NCBI RefSeq assembly: GCF_004331385.1
Contig: NZ_SJON01000006.1
Span: 1-64,000 of the forward strand
DNA length: 64,000 nt
Origin: Enterobacter quasihormaechei
Lineage (GTDB): Bacteria; Pseudomonadota; Gammaproteobacteria; Enterobacterales; Enterobacteriaceae
Direction: 5' to 3'
Shown: one piece after another, positions 37,852 to 51,991 of the stretch
Position numbering within the stretch: position 1 is the stretch's first letter
Layout: every line of letters begins with the position of its first letter
The notes under the pieces: generated by a model
Database searches by the model: none
What the model saw: the letters and a program-made list of their open reading frames with translations, nothing else
What the model was told of the DNA's origin: nothing
Translations under genes and position numbers: made by a program

Positions 37852-38637
37852 TTATTTGCGTGGTAGTTCGCTGACAATATCCGCTAACAGATTGAATATC
37901 TCGCTGAATAAATGTTCGCAGAAGGGGGCGATAAGGGGCATCAATAATGACATTAATAAAAGGCCAACCGTCAATGTTACCGGAAAACCGATGACGAAAA
38001 CCGACAGCTGCGGGGCCATTCGGTTGAGTAAACCTAGTGCGAGGTTAACCGTGAGCAGCAGGGTAATGATCGGCAGCGCCAGCATCAGCCCGTTGAGGAA
38101 AATCAGTCCGGCGGCCCGCACCAGCGCCAGAAAGGCGTTGCTGTTTACCGGGTTGTCGCCAATCGGCAGCGTATGGAAGGTATCCACCAGCATGGAGATC
38201 AGCCACAGGTGGCCGTTGAACGAGAGAAACAACAGCATTGCCAGCAGGTCGATAATGCGCGCCAGCACGGGCATATTCAGATGGCTGCCGGGATCAACGA
38301 ACGTTGCGAAGGAGAGGCCCATTTGCAAGCCGATCAGTTCCCCCGCCGTTCGTACCGCGGCAAAGGCGAGCTGCATCGTAAACCCAACCGCCACGCCAAT
38401 CATCACCTGTTGCAGGGCAATCCAGATCGCATTCGGGGAAAAAATGGGAATATCCACCGCCGGCAGGGATGGGGCAACGATAACGGTGATAACGATGCCC
38501 AGCCCAATTTTGACGCGTTTAGGCACCGACTTTTCACTGAGAATGGGGGCGGTGGAGATCAGCGCCATGATGCGCAGCATCGGCCAGAAATAGATCCCGA
38601 GCCACTGAACAAACTGATCGCTGGTGAAATGCAGCAT
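37852..38637 (-). CDS. fliR: Flagellar export gate protein FliR
   Basis: Inner-membrane component of the flagellar type III export gate (FliPQR core). The 261-residue protein has six to seven hydrophobic spans and family blocks [15 protein letters not shown] (about 20-34), [16 protein letters not shown] (about 98-113) and a C-terminal polar tail. It is the last gene of the fliLMNOPQR operon, 6 nt after fliQ. Confidence 0.96.
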   Translation of the reverse strand: MLHFTSDQFVQWLGIYFWPMLRIMALISTAPILSEKSVPKRVKIGLGIVITVIVAPSLPAVDIPIFSPNAIWIALQQVMIGVAVGFTMQLAFAAVRTAGELIGLQMGLSFATFVDPGSHLNMPVLARIIDLLAMLLFLSFNGHLWLISMLVDTFHTLPIGDNPVNSNAFLALVRAAGLIFLNGLMLALPIITLLLTVNLALGLLNRMAPQLSVFVIGFPVTLTVGLLLMSLLMPLIAPFCEHLFSEIFNLLADIVSELPRK

Positions 38638-38643
38638 CGTCCG

Positions 38644-38913
38644 TCAGCCGATGATGTAAGGCAGGTTGGTGAACAGGTTGCGCATATAGTCCAGCAGCAA
38701 ATTCAGCATCCATGGCCCGGCGACGATAATCGCCACGAAGACGGCAATGATCTTAGGGATGAACGACAGGGTCATTTCGTTAATCTGCGTGGCGGCCTGG
38801 AGAATACTGATAATCAGACCGGTTACCAGCGCCACCAGCAGCAGGGGCGCGGCCACGGCAATCGCGACTTTCATCGCCTCCGTGCCCATCATCATGACCG
38901 ATTCAGGCGTCAT
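38644..38913 (-). CDS. fliQ: Flagellar export gate protein FliQ
   Basis: An 89-residue membrane protein with two helices (about 17-40 and 53-75), identical in length to E. coli FliQ; four copies form part of the FliPQR gate. It begins MTPESVMMMGTEAMKVA. This start at 38913 is chosen over a longer frame because it fits the family and follows fliP by 10 nt. Confidence 0.95.
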   Translation of the reverse strand: MTPESVMMMGTEAMKVAIAVAAPLLLVALVTGLIISILQAATQINEMTLSFIPKIIAVFVAIIVAGPWMLNLLLDYMRNLFTNLPYIIG

Positions 38914-38923
38914 TGCGCGCTCC

Positions 38924-39661
38924 TCAACTGTAGAAACTCTGCGCCAGCGAGCTGACCAGCAGCTGCCAGCCGTCGACCAGCACAAACAGCATGATTTTAA
39001 AGGGCAGGGCAATGGTCGCGGGCGGAACCATCATCATCCCAAGCGCCATCAGGACGCTGGCGATCACCAGGTCGATAATCAGGAACGGAATGAAAATAGT
39101 GAAGCCAATCTGGAACGCGGTTTTCAGCTCGCTCGTGACATACGCTGGCAGCAGGATGCGCATCGGCACCGCTTCCGGCCCCTGTAGCTCCCCCGTGTTC
39201 GCGAGACGGGCAAACAGGGCTAAATCCGCTTCGCGCGTCTGGCGAAGCATAAATTCACGTAATGGCTGAGCCCCCTTTTCCAGGGCGACCTGCATGGAAA
39301 TTTTATCTTCGCTGAACGGCTGATACGCCTCGGTGTAAATCTTGTCGATCACCGGCGACATAATGAAAAAGGTCAGGAAAAGGGCTAAGCCCAGCAGCAC
39401 CTGATTGGGCGGCGCGGACGGCGTGCCGAGCGCGTTGCGCAGCAGGCCAAACACGATGATGATGCGGGTAAAGCTGGTCATCATCAGCAGGATCGCCGGG
39501 ATAAAGGTCAGCGAGGTGATGAACACCAGCGTCTGCACGGACAGGGACCAGCTTTGACCCCCGTTCGCCAGCGGCGTGGAAACCAGCCCCGGCAGCTGCG
39601 CATACACGGAGGGCGCGAACAGGCCCAGGCCTGCCAGCGTAAGGAATAACAGACGACGCAT
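38924..39661 (-). CDS. fliP: Flagellar export gate protein FliP
   Basis: A 245-residue inner-membrane protein with a cleavable signal peptide (about residues 1-21, ending VYA), unusual for a membrane protein but typical of FliP. The family blocks [37 protein letters not shown] (in parts, about 63-100) and a conserved Met loop (MMMVPP) are seen. Five copies form the gate pore with FliQ and FliR. The ATG overlaps the fliO stop by 1 nt. Confidence 0.96.
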   Translation of the reverse strand: MRRLLFLTLAGLGLFAPSVYAQLPGLVSTPLANGGQSWSLSVQTLVFITSLTFIPAILLMMTSFTRIIIVFGLLRNALGTPSAPPNQVLLGLALFLTFFIMSPVIDKIYTEAYQPFSEDKISMQVALEKGAQPLREFMLRQTREADLALFARLANTGELQGPEAVPMRILLPAYVTSELKTAFQIGFTIFIPFLIIDLVIASVLMALGMMMVPPATIALPFKIMLFVLVDGWQLLVSSLAQSFYS

Positions 39662-40035
39662 CAGGATCTCCCGGAACGCTTGAGCAAACTCTTCATAACG
39701 GACTGGAAATCCGCAGGGGCCGGGGCGTTTGCCTCTACCGCGGCAGGCGCAGGGGGCAGCGTGTGCAGGACGTTGATGCTGGAGGCGGTCACGCCCAGCA
39801 CCAGTCGCGCATCTTCCACTTCCACAATAACCACGCGTTCGCGTGGCCCGAGCGTGGTGCTGGCGCTGACCTTCAGCCCGCGCGTGCCGGCCGTTTTCCC
39901 CGCCAGACCGAAACGCTTCGCCAGCCAGGCGGCGAGAAGGATAAAGGCAATAATACCGAACAGCGCGCCGCTCACCTGAAGCAGCGGTGAGCCGGGTACG
40001 GCGGAGGGCGCGGACAGTGTTGCCTGGGTTTTCAT
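39661..40035 (-). CDS. fliO: Flagellar export chaperone FliO
   Basis: A 124-residue protein with one transmembrane helix (about 22-42, [19 protein letters not shown]) and a cytosolic domain ([24 protein letters not shown]). FliO scaffolds assembly of the FliP ring. Length matches the enteric family (about 121-125). It lies 2 nt after fliN. Confidence 0.94.
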   Translation of the reverse strand: MKTQATLSAPSAVPGSPLLQVSGALFGIIAFILLAAWLAKRFGLAGKTAGTRGLKVSASTTLGPRERVVIVEVEDARLVLGVTASSINVLHTLPPAPAAVEANAPAPADFQSVMKSLLKRSGRS

Positions 40036-40037
40036 GC

Positions 40038-40451
40038 TTAACGGCTCAGACGACGCATACGTTCGGAAGGAGTAATGATATCGGTGATACGTACGCCGTA
40101 TTTATCGGCCACCACCACCACTTCGCCCTGGGCAATCAGGTAGCCGTTGATCAGAATATCCAGCGGCTCACCGGCTAAACCGTCCAGCGCCACCACGGAA
40201 CCCTGCGTCAGGCGCAGCAGCTCTTTAATGGTCATGCGGGTGCGGCCCAGCTCAACGGTCAGCTTGACCGGAATGTCCATAATCAGGTCGATGTCCTGCA
40301 ACGTGCCGCTGACGTCACCGCCGCCTAACTGCTGGAATACCGCGTCTGCCGCGCTTTTCGTCGGCGTCGTTTTTTGCTCGTTTAACGCGTCAGCCCACAG
40401 ATCGTCCAGTGCTCCGCTGTTTTCATCGGACGGATTGTTCATGTCACTCAT
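40038..40451 (-). CDS. fliN: Flagellar motor switch protein FliN
   Basis: A 137-residue cytosolic C-ring protein. The C-terminal SpoA domain (about 55-130) has [20 protein letters not shown] and [20 protein letters not shown]. It takes part in switching and docks FliH during export. Its ATG overlaps the fliM stop by 4 nt. Confidence 0.96.
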   Translation of the reverse strand: MSDMNNPSDENSGALDDLWADALNEQKTTPTKSAADAVFQQLGGGDVSGTLQDIDLIMDIPVKLTVELGRTRMTIKELLRLTQGSVVALDGLAGEPLDILINGYLIAQGEVVVVADKYGVRITDIITPSERMRRLSR

Positions 40452-41452
40452 TTGGGCTGTTCCTCATTCAGCGAATTCAAAATCGGGTTGATCAAGTGCT
40501 CAACGCGTAACGCATACTGGCCGTTAATCGTGCCGTACTGGCTTGTCAGCACGGGTACGCCATCCACATGGGCAATAATGCGGTCGGGTTTGTCTATCGG
40601 CAAAACGTCGCCGGGTTGTAATTTCAGGATCTGCGATAACCGCATGGAGATGTCGGCGAAGTTGGCCACCAGCTCCAGCTGCGAATGCTGCACCTGACGC
40701 ACCAGGTTCTCACGCCAGTTCTGATCTTCATGGCGTGAGTTCTCCAGCGGCGGGTTCACCAGCAGTTCGCGCAGCGGTTCAATCATGCTGAACGGCAGGC
40801 AGATGTTGAACTCGCCCGTCAGGTTGCCGATCTCCACGTGGAACGGGGTGTTCACGACGATGTCGTTCGGGGAGGTGGTGATGTTGGTAAACTTCACCTG
40901 CATCTCGGAACGCACGTACTCCACTTCCAGCGGGTTAATCGCTTTCCACGCGTCGCTGTAGGATTCCAGCGCCAGCTTCAGCATGCGGTTAATCACCCGC
41001 TGTTCGGTATGGGTGAACTCGCGGCCTTCCACTTTGGTCGGGAAACGACCGTCGCCACCGAACAGGTTATCCACCGCGATGAACACCAGGCTTGGCGAGA
41101 ACACGACCAGGCCGGTACCGCGCAGCGGCTTGAGATGGATCAGGTTAAGGTTGGTTGGCACCGGCAGGTTGCGGGCAAACTCATGGTACGGCTGAATGCG
41201 GATCGCCCCGACGGTGATATCCGGGCTACGACGCAGCAGGTTAAACAGCCCCATACGGAACTGACGTGCAAAACGTTCGTTGATAATCTCCAGCGCCTGT
41301 AATCGCTCGCGCACCACGCGACGCTGGGTATTGGGATCGTAGGGACGAACATTATCATCGCCGGTTAAACTCGGCTTCGGATCGTCACTCTTATCGCTGT
41401 CGCCGTTGAGCAGCGCATCGATTTCTGCCTGAGAAAGAATACTGTCGCCCAT
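40448..41452 (-). CDS. fliM: Flagellar motor switch protein FliM
   Basis: A 334-residue C-ring protein, identical in length to E. coli FliM. The N-terminal CheY-P-binding peptide LSQAEIDALLNG (about 6-17) is intact; the middle GGXGG-type domain has LFGGDGRFPTKVEGREFTHTE; the SpoA domain follows from about 245. The start at 41452 is fixed by MGDSILSQ; a longer frame is spurious. It lies 4 nt after fliL. Confidence 0.96.
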   Translation of the reverse strand: MGDSILSQAEIDALLNGDSDKSDDPKPSLTGDDNVRPYDPNTQRRVVRERLQALEIINERFARQFRMGLFNLLRRSPDITVGAIRIQPYHEFARNLPVPTNLNLIHLKPLRGTGLVVFSPSLVFIAVDNLFGGDGRFPTKVEGREFTHTEQRVINRMLKLALESYSDAWKAINPLEVEYVRSEMQVKFTNITTSPNDIVVNTPFHVEIGNLTGEFNICLPFSMIEPLRELLVNPPLENSRHEDQNWRENLVRQVQHSQLELVANFADISMRLSQILKLQPGDVLPIDKPDRIIAHVDGVPVLTSQYGTINGQYALRVEHLINPILNSLNEEQPK

Positions 41453-41456
41453 GTCG

Positions 41457-41927
41457 TTACCGCAGAATGAAGGCTGTATACAGAACGTCAGTGACTTCCT
41501 GCTTAGGTTGGCCGTTGACCAGCGGGGTCGCCAGCGTCTGTTTGATGGCATCGACCAGCTTTTGCTTGCCCACATCGGTGGCGAGCGCGGAGGCGTCCTG
41601 ACGAGAAAACAGCAGCAGCAGACGGCTACGCACTTCTGGCAGGTAGTCGTTCAGACGTGCACGGGTCGCTTCATCTTTCAGGCGCAGCGTAATGCCCACG
41701 TACAGCACGCGATCCGCATCGCCCAGGTTAACGGTGAACGTATCCAGCGGAAAGAAGACCGGCGCCGGCGGAGGCGGCACGTCAGCTTTGGCGGCCGCGC
41801 CGGAGGGCTCCTGCTGCATACGCCAGTAACTGTAGCCTGCGGTGGCGCAGGCCGCGAGGGTAATCAACACCAGCAGCGGGATCCAGATGGAACGCTTGCT
41901 TTTTTTGGTGATAGCGGAGTCTGTCAT
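41457..41927 (-). CDS. fliL: Flagellar basal-body protein FliL
   Basis: A 156-residue single-pass inner-membrane protein (TM about 17-37, [20 protein letters not shown]) with a periplasmic stomatin-like domain that rings the stator and supports torque. First gene of the class II fliLMNOPQR operon. The 106 bp gap to fliK should hold its promoter, but no confident FlhDC box was found there by eye. Confidence 0.95.
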   Translation of the reverse strand: MTDSAITKKSKRSIWIPLLVLITLAACATAGYSYWRMQQEPSGAAAKADVPPPPAPVFFPLDTFTVNLGDADRVLYVGITLRLKDEATRARLNDYLPEVRSRLLLLFSRQDASALATDVGKQKLVDAIKQTLATPLVNGQPKQEVTDVLYTAFILR

Positions 41928-42033
41928 CTGATACGAGCTTCCTGTTTCGGTACAGCTTAATACGGTGATTATCCCGTGTCCGGCTTAGGTCAAAGCGTGG
42001 AAAAGACGGAGATAATCACGTTACCTCTGGCGT

Positions 42034-43248
42034 TTAGGCAAAGATGTCTACGGCACGGCTGCCGCGCGCGGCGGATTGCAGGGCAGCTGGGGTTGGCAAT
42101 AACTCGTCGCTCTCATCGTTAAACCCGCCAGGCTGACCGGAGCGCGAAGCGTGCTGTTGCTGCCCGGATGAAGACTGCTGCTGCCCGGCAAAGCCCTCGC
42201 TGCTGACGCTGCTTTGTGCAAGCTGAATACCGTTTTCCGCAAGCTGCGTGCGCAGGATCGGCAGGGCCGCTTCCAGCGCCGCGCGAACGTGGCTGTGAGG
42301 CGAAACCATCTGCAACTGCGCCTGGTTGTCATCCAGCTTAAGCGAAATTTGCACCTGACCCAGATCCTCCGGGTGCAGACGCAGCTCCGCGGTCTGCTGT
42401 CCCTGCTTTGTGAACAGGGTGATGTGCTGGCTCAGATTCTGCTGCCATTCGTGCGTGCCCAGCGGCTGGCTTAACACCGGTGCTGTCGCAACGGTTGCGG
42501 CAGGCTGGGGGGCAGGCAGATGGCTGACGACCGGGGCCAGCGTCGCGGTTGGGCTGGAGGCTGGCGACGCCGTGCTCGCTACGTCCAGCTTCTCCGCGAC
42601 GGCGGCGACAGCTGGCGTAACGGATGCCGTGGCGGGCAGCGACGTATCGCTATCCTGAACCGGCATTTTTTCCTGACCCGGTAACGCGTGGCTCAGCGGC
42701 TGTTGCTGGCCGTTATCCGTCTGGGCTAGCGCAGAGGCGAGGGCGGCGCGGGGCGCGATCCCCGTCGTACTTGCAGGCGCCGTCACCACCGGGGTGGCGA
42801 TCTGCTGGTGCGGTAACATCGCCATCAGCGCGCTTAACCCGGCCAGCTCTTCCTCTTCGGTTGCGGTGTCGCTGCTTATCTTCGCGTCCGTCTGGGTCAG
42901 CACCTTCAGCGCGTCCGTATTCGCTGTGGGCTTCAGGCCGGAGACGAGGCTTTGCAGGGAGAGGGCGGTATCCTCTCCTGTCAGTGTCTCCTGGCGGGAG
43001 AGCAGCTCGGCGATTTTGGCCTGGAGCGTGGTATCACCGCTTTTTTCCCGTGCCGCTGTCGACAGCTTGCTGCCCGCTGCTTTCAGATCGGCCAGCGTCA
43101 GCGGGGCATCTTTACCTTTGCCGGTGGCCTCCGTCAGCGCGCCAGCCAGCAGAGAGAGAAAATCCTGTGCGTCCTCAGCGCCTTTTCCGGCCAGCGTGCC
43201 GCCGGACGGGTCGCTGTCGGTCATCAGCAGTTGTTGCAGTGTGATCAT
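42034..43248 (-). CDS. fliK: Flagellar hook-length control protein FliK
   Basis: A 404-residue secreted ruler that sets hook length and triggers the substrate switch of the export gate. The long, Ala/Thr/Pro/Ser-rich, low-complexity ruler region (about 100-260) is followed by the conserved C-terminal domain with [38 protein letters not shown] and [15 protein letters not shown] length near the enteric norm (375-405) predicts a normal hook. It overlaps fliJ by 4 nt. Confidence 0.94.
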   Translation of the reverse strand: MITLQQLLMTDSDPSGGTLAGKGAEDAQDFLSLLAGALTEATGKGKDAPLTLADLKAAGSKLSTAAREKSGDTTLQAKIAELLSRQETLTGEDTALSLQSLVSGLKPTANTDALKVLTQTDAKISSDTATEEEELAGLSALMAMLPHQQIATPVVTAPASTTGIAPRAALASALAQTDNGQQQPLSHALPGQEKMPVQDSDTSLPATASVTPAVAAVAEKLDVASTASPASSPTATLAPVVSHLPAPQPAATVATAPVLSQPLGTHEWQQNLSQHITLFTKQGQQTAELRLHPEDLGQVQISLKLDDNQAQLQMVSPHSHVRAALEAALPILRTQLAENGIQLAQSSVSSEGFAGQQQSSSGQQQHASRSGQPGGFNDESDELLPTPAALQSAARGSRAVDIFA

Positions 43249-43688
43249 TCTGGTTTCCTCATTGATGCGCGCTGGGCAAACTCATCCATTTTTTTCTGAT
43301 CCAGACGGTTTTCCGCCAGGGTCGAGGCTGCAATTTGCCGGTCCTGTAAGGTTTGCCAGGCCTGCAACCGCTGTTTTTTCTCGCGCCAGAAGTTCAGCGC
43401 GGTATCGACTTTTTGCGTCCACTGGTTAAGCTGCTGGCGATGCTGCTCAATCGCTTTTTCCAGCGTCTGGATAAACTGCTGATAGTTGATCCAGCGCTGG
43501 CTCCCAATGCCCTGCGTCATGTCGGTGTTAAGGTTGGTGCGGTATTCATGCTGATAGTCGATTAACATCTTCAACTGTTCTTCAGCCTGCTGGCACCCGC
43601 GCCGCATTGCGCCAAGCTGCAATGCGGCATCATCAACTTCTTTTTCAGCCAGATCTTTCAGCGTTGATAACGCGCTGTTTTGCGCCAT
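43245..43688 (-). CDS. fliJ: Flagellar export chaperone FliJ
   Basis: A 147-residue protein, almost entirely alpha-helical coiled coil, rich in Gln, Lys and Glu. It acts as the central stalk of the FliI ATPase ring and recycles export chaperones. Length and start ([18 protein letters not shown]) match E. coli. It lies 21 nt after fliI. Confidence 0.95.
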   Translation of the reverse strand: MAQNSALSTLKDLAEKEVDDAALQLGAMRRGCQQAEEQLKMLIDYQHEYRTNLNTDMTQGIGSQRWINYQQFIQTLEKAIEQHRQQLNQWTQKVDTALNFWREKKQRLQAWQTLQDRQIAASTLAENRLDQKKMDEFAQRASMRKPE

Positions 43689-43709
43689 GACCTTCGCCCT
43701 CCACCTGTG

Positions 43710-45079
43710 TTACACCTGCGGGAAAATCAGCTCCAGTGCCTGGAGGGAATCTTCCCAGTCGGCGCGTTCAAAAATACCTTGTTGCAGAAACGCCTCCAGC
43801 TGCGGCCACAGTGCGATCGCTTTATCGAGCATCGGATCGCTGCCTTTGGCGTACGCCCCGACGCTCACCAGATCGCGGTTGCGCTGGAAGCTGGAGAGCA
43901 GTTGTTTGAAGTTACGCACGCGGGCGTAGTGCTTCTCGGTAATCAGCGCCGTCATCGCACGGCTGATCGAGGCTTCAATATCAATGGCCGGGTAGTGCCC
44001 GGCTTCGGCCAGACGGCGCGACAGCACGATATGGCCGTCAAGGATCGCTCGCGCGGAGTCGGCAATCGGATCCTGCTGGTCATCGCCTTCGGTCAGTACC
44101 GTATAGAACGCGGTGATGGAGCCCCCGCCGCTGATGCCGTTCCCCGCGCGTTCCACCAGCGCGGGCAGTTTGGCAAATACCGACGGCGGGTAACCTTTGG
44201 TGGCCGGCGGTTCGCCGATGGCCAGCGCAATTTCACGCTGCGCCATCGCGTAACGGGTCAGGGAGTCCATAATCAGCAGCACGTGCTGGCCCCGGTCGCG
44301 GAAATCTTCCGCGATCCGCGTGGCGTAGGCGGCGCCCTGCATACGCAGCAGCGGCGACACGTCGGCAGGCGCGGCGATCACCACCGAGCGGGCGCGTCCC
44401 TCCGCACCCAGAATGTTTTCGATAAAATCTTTAACTTCGCGTCCACGTTCACCGATCAGGCCGACAACGATCACGTCCGCCTGGGTATAACGCGCCATCA
44501 TGCCGAGCAGGACGGATTTACCCACGCCAGAGCCGGCAAACAGCCCCATACGCTGGCCGCGTCCCACGGTGAGCAGGGCGTTAATCGGCCGCACGCCGGT
44601 ATCCAGCACGTGCTCTATCGGGGTACGTTGCAGCGGGTTGAAGGGATGCGTGATGAGCGCGCCGGTTTCGGTGGTATCGGGGGAGGGCAGGCCATCGAGC
44701 GGTTTGCCGCTACCGTCCAGCACGCGTCCCAGCAGCGCCGGACCGAGCGGCAGCTGTTTGCCGCTTTGCAGGCCGTCGCCGCTAATGTTTTTCGCGTAGA
44801 CGCGGGCGCCGGGCAAAATCCCTTCCACCTCTTCAAGGGGCATCAGGAACAGACGATGACCGTTAAACCCGACCACTTCGCTTTCCACTTCACGCGTGTC
44901 GCCCCCGTCCTGACGCTCAATCACGCAGGTGGCGCCGAGCGGAAGTTGCAGCCCCGTGGCTTCCAGCACCAGTCCGGTGGCACGCGTCAGGCGTCCATAA
45001 CGACGAACGGACGGCAGCTGCGCCATCTTCGTTTCAAAATTGTCGAGCGTATTAAGCCAGCGCGTCAGGCGAGCGGTCA

Positions 45080-45080
<1 letters not shown>
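43710..45080 (-). CDS. fliI: Flagellum-specific export ATPase FliI
   Basis: A 456-residue F1-beta-like ATPase of the flagellar type III system. Walker A is [14 protein letters not shown] (about 173-186) and Walker [14 protein letters not shown] (about 257-269), with the invariant [14 protein letters not shown] segment. The start at 45080 (MTARLTRW) agrees with E. coli and overlaps the fliH stop by 1 nt; the ten extra upstream codons are rejected. The very strong likeness to E. coli FliI reflects tight conservation. Confidence 0.97.
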
Positions 45081-48453
<3,373 letters not shown>

Positions 48454-48582
48454 TGCGCACCTCTTAAATCCTGGTGGTTTACGTTATTCGTGTAGAGAAA
48501 CAAAACTGACTCCCGGGTCGGCAAACACGACAAAAGTTCCATACTGATGGCCCAGCCATTATTTGATGATTCGGGATTTTCT

Positions 48583-48622
48583 ATGCGTCAAATAACCTGG
48601 TTTTTTAACGCTATTTACCGCC
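48583..48622. promoter_or_regulatory. FlhDC box between fliF and fliE
   Basis: Two inverted half-sites, ATGCGTCAAATAACC and CGCTATTTACCGCC, separated by 11 nt (TGGTTTTTTAA), fit the FlhD4C2 consensus AAYGSN2-3AAATARCG with N10-12 spacing. It lies 130 bp from fliF and 59 bp from fliE, so it may drive both class II operons. Confidence 0.75.
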
Positions 48623-48681
48623 TTTATCTTATTGACAAGCTGTTAGTCTTGACCCCGTAAAAAACCATCCAGGGGAGAGTC

Positions 48682-48996
48682 ATGGCTATACAGGGCATTG
48701 AAGGAGTACTCAGTCAGTTGCAGGCAACGGCGATGACGGCCCGCAACCAGAGCGTGGCTGACCAGCCGCCGGGCATTAGCTTCGCCGGTCAGCTGCATGC
48801 GGCGCTGGACCGGATCAGCGACAAGCAAAACGCGGCCCGTACCCAGGCTGAGAAATTTACCCTCGGTGAACCCGGCGTGGCGCTCAACGATGTGATGGCC
48901 GATCTGCAAAAAGCGTCGGTGTCGTTGCAGATGGGGTTGCAGGTGCGGAACAAGCTGGTGTCGGCGTATCAGGAAGTCATGGGGATGCAGGTTTAA
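48682..48996 (+). CDS. fliE: Flagellar hook-basal body protein FliE
   Basis: A 104-residue rod protein joining the MS-ring/export gate to the proximal rod, same length as in E. coli. The conserved C-terminal helix [35 protein letters not shown] (in parts) is seen. A single-gene class II operon facing fliF; GGGGAGAG ribosome site 5-6 nt before the ATG. Confidence 0.96.
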   Translation: MAIQGIEGVLSQLQATAMTARNQSVADQPPGISFAGQLHAALDRISDKQNAARTQAEKFTLGEPGVALNDVMADLQKASVSLQMGLQVRNKLVSAYQEVMGMQV

Positions 48997-49068
48997 ACAT
49001 TACCTATCTTACGCTGGCAGCCTGATGGCTTTAATGCCACAATATTTTTTTCTTCGCATGCAGGAAAG

Positions 49069-49485
49069 ATGATGAAAAAAGTAGCAATTGTGGCTGCGAT
49101 GCTGACGTTAGCGGGATGCGTTCAGGTCGAAAACTATCAGGAAGTGGTTAAGCATCCGGCACCTTCGCAACTGGCAGGTTACTGGCAGTCGAAAGGGCCG
49201 CAGAGCGCGATGGTGAGCCCGGAGGCGATTGCCACGCTGGTGGTGACGCAAGAGGGAGATACCCTGGACTGCCGTCAGTGGCAGCGCGTTATCGCGGTGC
49301 CGGGTAAGATCATGCTGCGTTCAGATGATTATTATAACGTGACCGAAAAACGAGACGTCTATCCGCTGGATCGCGATGGAACCACGCTTGAGTATGACGG
49401 CATGGAGCTGCAAAAGGTTGACCGTCCAACGGTGGAGTGCGCAGATTATCTGAGCAAGAATCCGTTGGAGAGTAAGCTTCCGTAA
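49069..49485 (+). CDS. yedD: Lipoprotein YedD
   Basis: A 138-residue predicted lipoprotein. The signal sequence ends in a lipobox LAGC (Cys17), followed by VQVENYQEVVKHPAPSQL. It matches E. coli YedD (137). Function is unknown; probably outer-membrane bound, as residue +2 is Val rather than Asp. An alternative start one codon later is equally possible. In E. coli yedE and yedF lie near yedD; they are absent here. Confidence 0.9.
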   Translation: MMKKVAIVAAMLTLAGCVQVENYQEVVKHPAPSQLAGYWQSKGPQSAMVSPEAIATLVVTQEGDTLDCRQWQRVIAVPGKIMLRSDDYYNVTEKRDVYPLDRDGTTLEYDGMELQKVDRPTVECADYLSKNPLESKLP

Positions 49486-49494
49486 CCGTGTTTA

Positions 49495-49530
49495 GCCGGG
49501 TGGCGGCTTCGCCTTACCCGGCCTACAAAA
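49495..49530. repeat. REP (palindromic) element after yedD
   Basis: The imperfect palindrome GCCGGG-TGGCGGC-TTC-GCC-TTACCCGGC followed by CTACAAAA has the form of an [15 protein letters not shown] REP/PU unit. It lies in the yedD 3' region ahead of the terminator. Only one clear unit is visible, so not a full BIME. Confidence 0.8.
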
Positions 49531-49545
49531 ACTAACGGTAAAAGC

Positions 49546-49571
49546 AAAACGGCAATCATATTGCCGTTTTT
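49546..49571. terminator. Bidirectional terminator between yedD and amyA
   Basis: Perfect 11 bp stem AAAACGGCAAT / ATTGCCGTTTT with a CAT loop and T's on both flanks, between the convergent ends of yedD and amyA. Confidence 0.88.
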
Positions 49572-49593
49572 AGGGTTTGCTCCCTTTCCCGTA

Positions 49594-51081
49594 CTAGAGC
49601 GCGTCTTCAATCACCCAGACGCTGACGCTTCCCCCGTTACAGAAGAACGTCCCTTCGCCATCCGCCGCCGTGGTTACGGTTTCCTCGCGATTGCCTAAAA
49701 AATCACGCCAGGTCTTATTGCCGTAATTCTCGCCGAGGCAGATTGTCTTCTCGCCGTCATCACCATTCGACAGCACCACCACACAGCCCGGGTGATCCTC
49801 AGTCCCGCTGCGGCTAAACGCAATGCAGTTTGGATGATCGAAAAAGAGCGTCTGCACGCCGTGGGCAAAACGCTGACGGGCTAAAATCAGCTCGTGAAGC
49901 TGTTCAATCACCGGCATATCAATGTGATACGTCTCGCCGTCACCCCCGGTGTCGTCATAGCTGGCGCCAAAAAGATCCGGGTAGAACACGCTCGGCACGC
50001 CGTTTTCACGCAGCAGGATGAGCGCGTAGGCCAGCGGTTTAAACCAGGCTTCAACCGGGGCTTCCAGCGCCTGCAAGGGTTGGGTGTCATGGTTGGCCAC
50101 CAGCGTCACAGCATGGAACGGATCGGCTTCCACCAGCGTACCGGTGAAAATCTGGCTCATGTCGTAGTCGCGGCCCTGGCGTGACGCCTCGTGAAATTTC
50201 ATTTGCAACGGCGCATCAAACAGCCTGGTCTTGCCGTCTACCTGATCGATGTAGTGCTGCAATTTATCCACTTCGTGAGACCAGTATTCCGCCACGATAA
50301 ACAGCGGCTGCGGGGCCACCTCCTGAACGTGCTCAATCCACTCTTTATAGAACCAGGCCGGGATGTGTTTTACCGCGTCCAGGCGGAAGCCGTCGCAGTG
50401 GGTTTGCTCCATCACCCAGCGCGCCCAGTATTTAATCTCTTCGGTCACCGCATGGTTGCGAAAATCAATATTTTCGCCCATCAGGTAATCGAAATTGCCC
50501 ATCTCGCCGTCGACCTGATCGTTCCAGCCTTCGCCGGTGTAGTCGTTCACGATTTTGAAGATACCGTCCTCATTGGGGTTTTCAATGTGGTCGATACCGC
50601 TGAAGCATTTGTAATCCCAGACAAACTGCGAATACTGACCGGCACGAACGGGGAAGGTGTAGCGCGTCCAGGCTTCACATTCGATGATCTCATCGCTAAT
50701 TTGGGTGCGATCCTGCGCATCCACACGCTGGACGCGGACGGGTTCCTTTTCATCGGCGCCCATTTTATGGTTAACCACCACGTCCAGAAGCACCGCAATC
50801 TGGTTGCTTTTTAAGGCGTTGATGGCTTCCAGCAGCTGGGCTTTATCGCCGTATTTGGTGGCAACGCTGCCTTTCTGGTCAAACTCACCGAGGTCGAAAA
50901 GATCGTAGGAGTCATACCCGACGGAATAGCCTCCGGATGCGCCTTTGTACGCCGGCGGCAACCAGACCATATTGATGCCGATTTCGTTCAGGTTGGGGGC
51001 TAATGCCGTGACTTCTTGCCACAATTCACCGCCGGTGGGGTAGTACCAGTGAAAACATTGTAAAAGTGTTGGGTTGCGCAT
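49594..51081 (-). CDS. amyA: Cytoplasmic alpha-amylase AmyA
   Basis: A GH13 enzyme hydrolysing alpha-1,4 glucans inside the cell; no signal peptide. The 495 residues equal the E. coli length. Catalytic blocks: the calcium/substrate region DVVVNHKMG, nucleophile Asp in [10 protein letters not shown] (about 230-239), acid/base Glu in LFIVAEYWS (about 262-270) and the transition-state Asp in [11 protein letters not shown] (about 328). The start at 51081 ([12 protein letters not shown]) is conserved; ten more upstream codons are not. Confidence 0.96.
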   Translation of the reverse strand: MRNPTLLQCFHWYYPTGGELWQEVTALAPNLNEIGINMVWLPPAYKGASGGYSVGYDSYDLFDLGEFDQKGSVATKYGDKAQLLEAINALKSNQIAVLLDVVVNHKMGADEKEPVRVQRVDAQDRTQISDEIIECEAWTRYTFPVRAGQYSQFVWDYKCFSGIDHIENPNEDGIFKIVNDYTGEGWNDQVDGEMGNFDYLMGENIDFRNHAVTEEIKYWARWVMEQTHCDGFRLDAVKHIPAWFYKEWIEHVQEVAPQPLFIVAEYWSHEVDKLQHYIDQVDGKTRLFDAPLQMKFHEASRQGRDYDMSQIFTGTLVEADPFHAVTLVANHDTQPLQALEAPVEAWFKPLAYALILLRENGVPSVFYPDLFGASYDDTGGDGETYHIDMPVIEQLHELILARQRFAHGVQTLFFDHPNCIAFSRSGTEDHPGCVVVLSNGDDGEKTICLGENYGNKTWRDFLGNREETVTTAADGEGTFFCNGGSVSVWVIEDAL

Positions 51082-51179
51082 GCACCATCTCCATGAGGTC
51101 GCGAAACTCAAGTATGGAGCAGGTTTGGCAGAAATGCCTGGCGAACGAAACGGTTAACGCTTGCCCGCCAGTTAAATGG

Positions 51180-51551
51180 CTAATTAATATCGCTATTACT
51201 TTGCGGAACCAGGACATGACCGCCCTGATTACCGTAGGTGGAGAGCACGGTTTTCTGGATAGAGGATTGCCCAACCAGTTTCGCCAGCTCATCCATTCTG
51301 GCTTGCAGCAATGTTTTTACCTGGCCTTCGTTGTCCAGGATCACCCGCAGCGTCGGGCGAAGCTGTTCCTGAATCTGCATCGAAGGTTCACTTTCCTGAG
51401 TGAGACGAGCCAGTGAGTGCACCGCATTAACATAGTCGGTTTCACAGATGATCAGATCATCCCATAGTCCCTGCCGGGCCAGTCGCAACATCAACTGGCT
51501 CTGCTCAAGGAGTTGCTGATAAAGGGCATAAAGTTGCGGTGCGTTACTCAT
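51180..51551 (-). CDS. fliT: Flagellar chaperone FliT
   Basis: A 123-residue helical chaperone for the cap protein FliD that also inhibits FlhDC. The conserved block [33 protein letters not shown] (in parts, about 65-98) matches E. coli (121). The ATG shares one base with the fliS stop (TAATG). Start chosen at MSNAPQLY. Confidence 0.95.
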   Translation of the reverse strand: MSNAPQLYALYQQLLEQSQLMLRLARQGLWDDLIICETDYVNAVHSLARLTQESEPSMQIQEQLRPTLRVILDNEGQVKTLLQARMDELAKLVGQSSIQKTVLSTYGNQGGHVLVPQSNSDIN

Positions 51552-51961
51552 TAGACGGCGTCCTGCATCAGTTGTGGCGTACCGGCAACCTCCTTCCACC
51601 CGTCAGCGATATTGCGCAGCAGGTTTTCCACCTCTTCGATGGCGCTGGCGTCGTTATTCACGTTGGCGTGCAGGAGGCGACGTACCATATAGGCATAAAG
51701 GGCAATCAGGTTTTGCGTAAGCTCATCACCGTTATCTTCTACCAGGCCAACCTTCAGCCCGTTTTCGATAATGTTGATGGCTTTGGAGAGCGCCAGCCCT
51801 TTTGCCGGGATATTACCGTCTGCCAGGAACAGACGCGCGCGTACCAGCGCGCTGAGGGCTCCATCAAATAGCATGATAACCAGCTGCTGCTGGCTGGCGC
51901 TCATCACCGCGCTTTCAACTTCTATCTTTGCGTAGGCTTGCGTGCCTTTTGCGCCGTACAT
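51551..51961 (-). CDS. fliS: Flagellin export chaperone FliS
   Basis: A 136-residue four-helix chaperone that binds the flagellin C-terminus and prevents polymerisation in the cytosol. It has the typical start [36 protein letters not shown] (in parts) and [20 protein letters not shown]. It also holds anti-sigma factor FlgM-related control in the family. Second gene of fliDST, 30 nt after fliD. Confidence 0.95.
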   Translation of the reverse strand: MYGAKGTQAYAKIEVESAVMSASQQQLVIMLFDGALSALVRARLFLADGNIPAKGLALSKAINIIENGLKVGLVEDNGDELTQNLIALYAYMVRRLLHANVNNDASAIEEVENLLRNIADGWKEVAGTPQLMQDAV

Positions 51962-51991
51962 GTTATCCCCCTCGGGTCTGATTAGCGTTTA

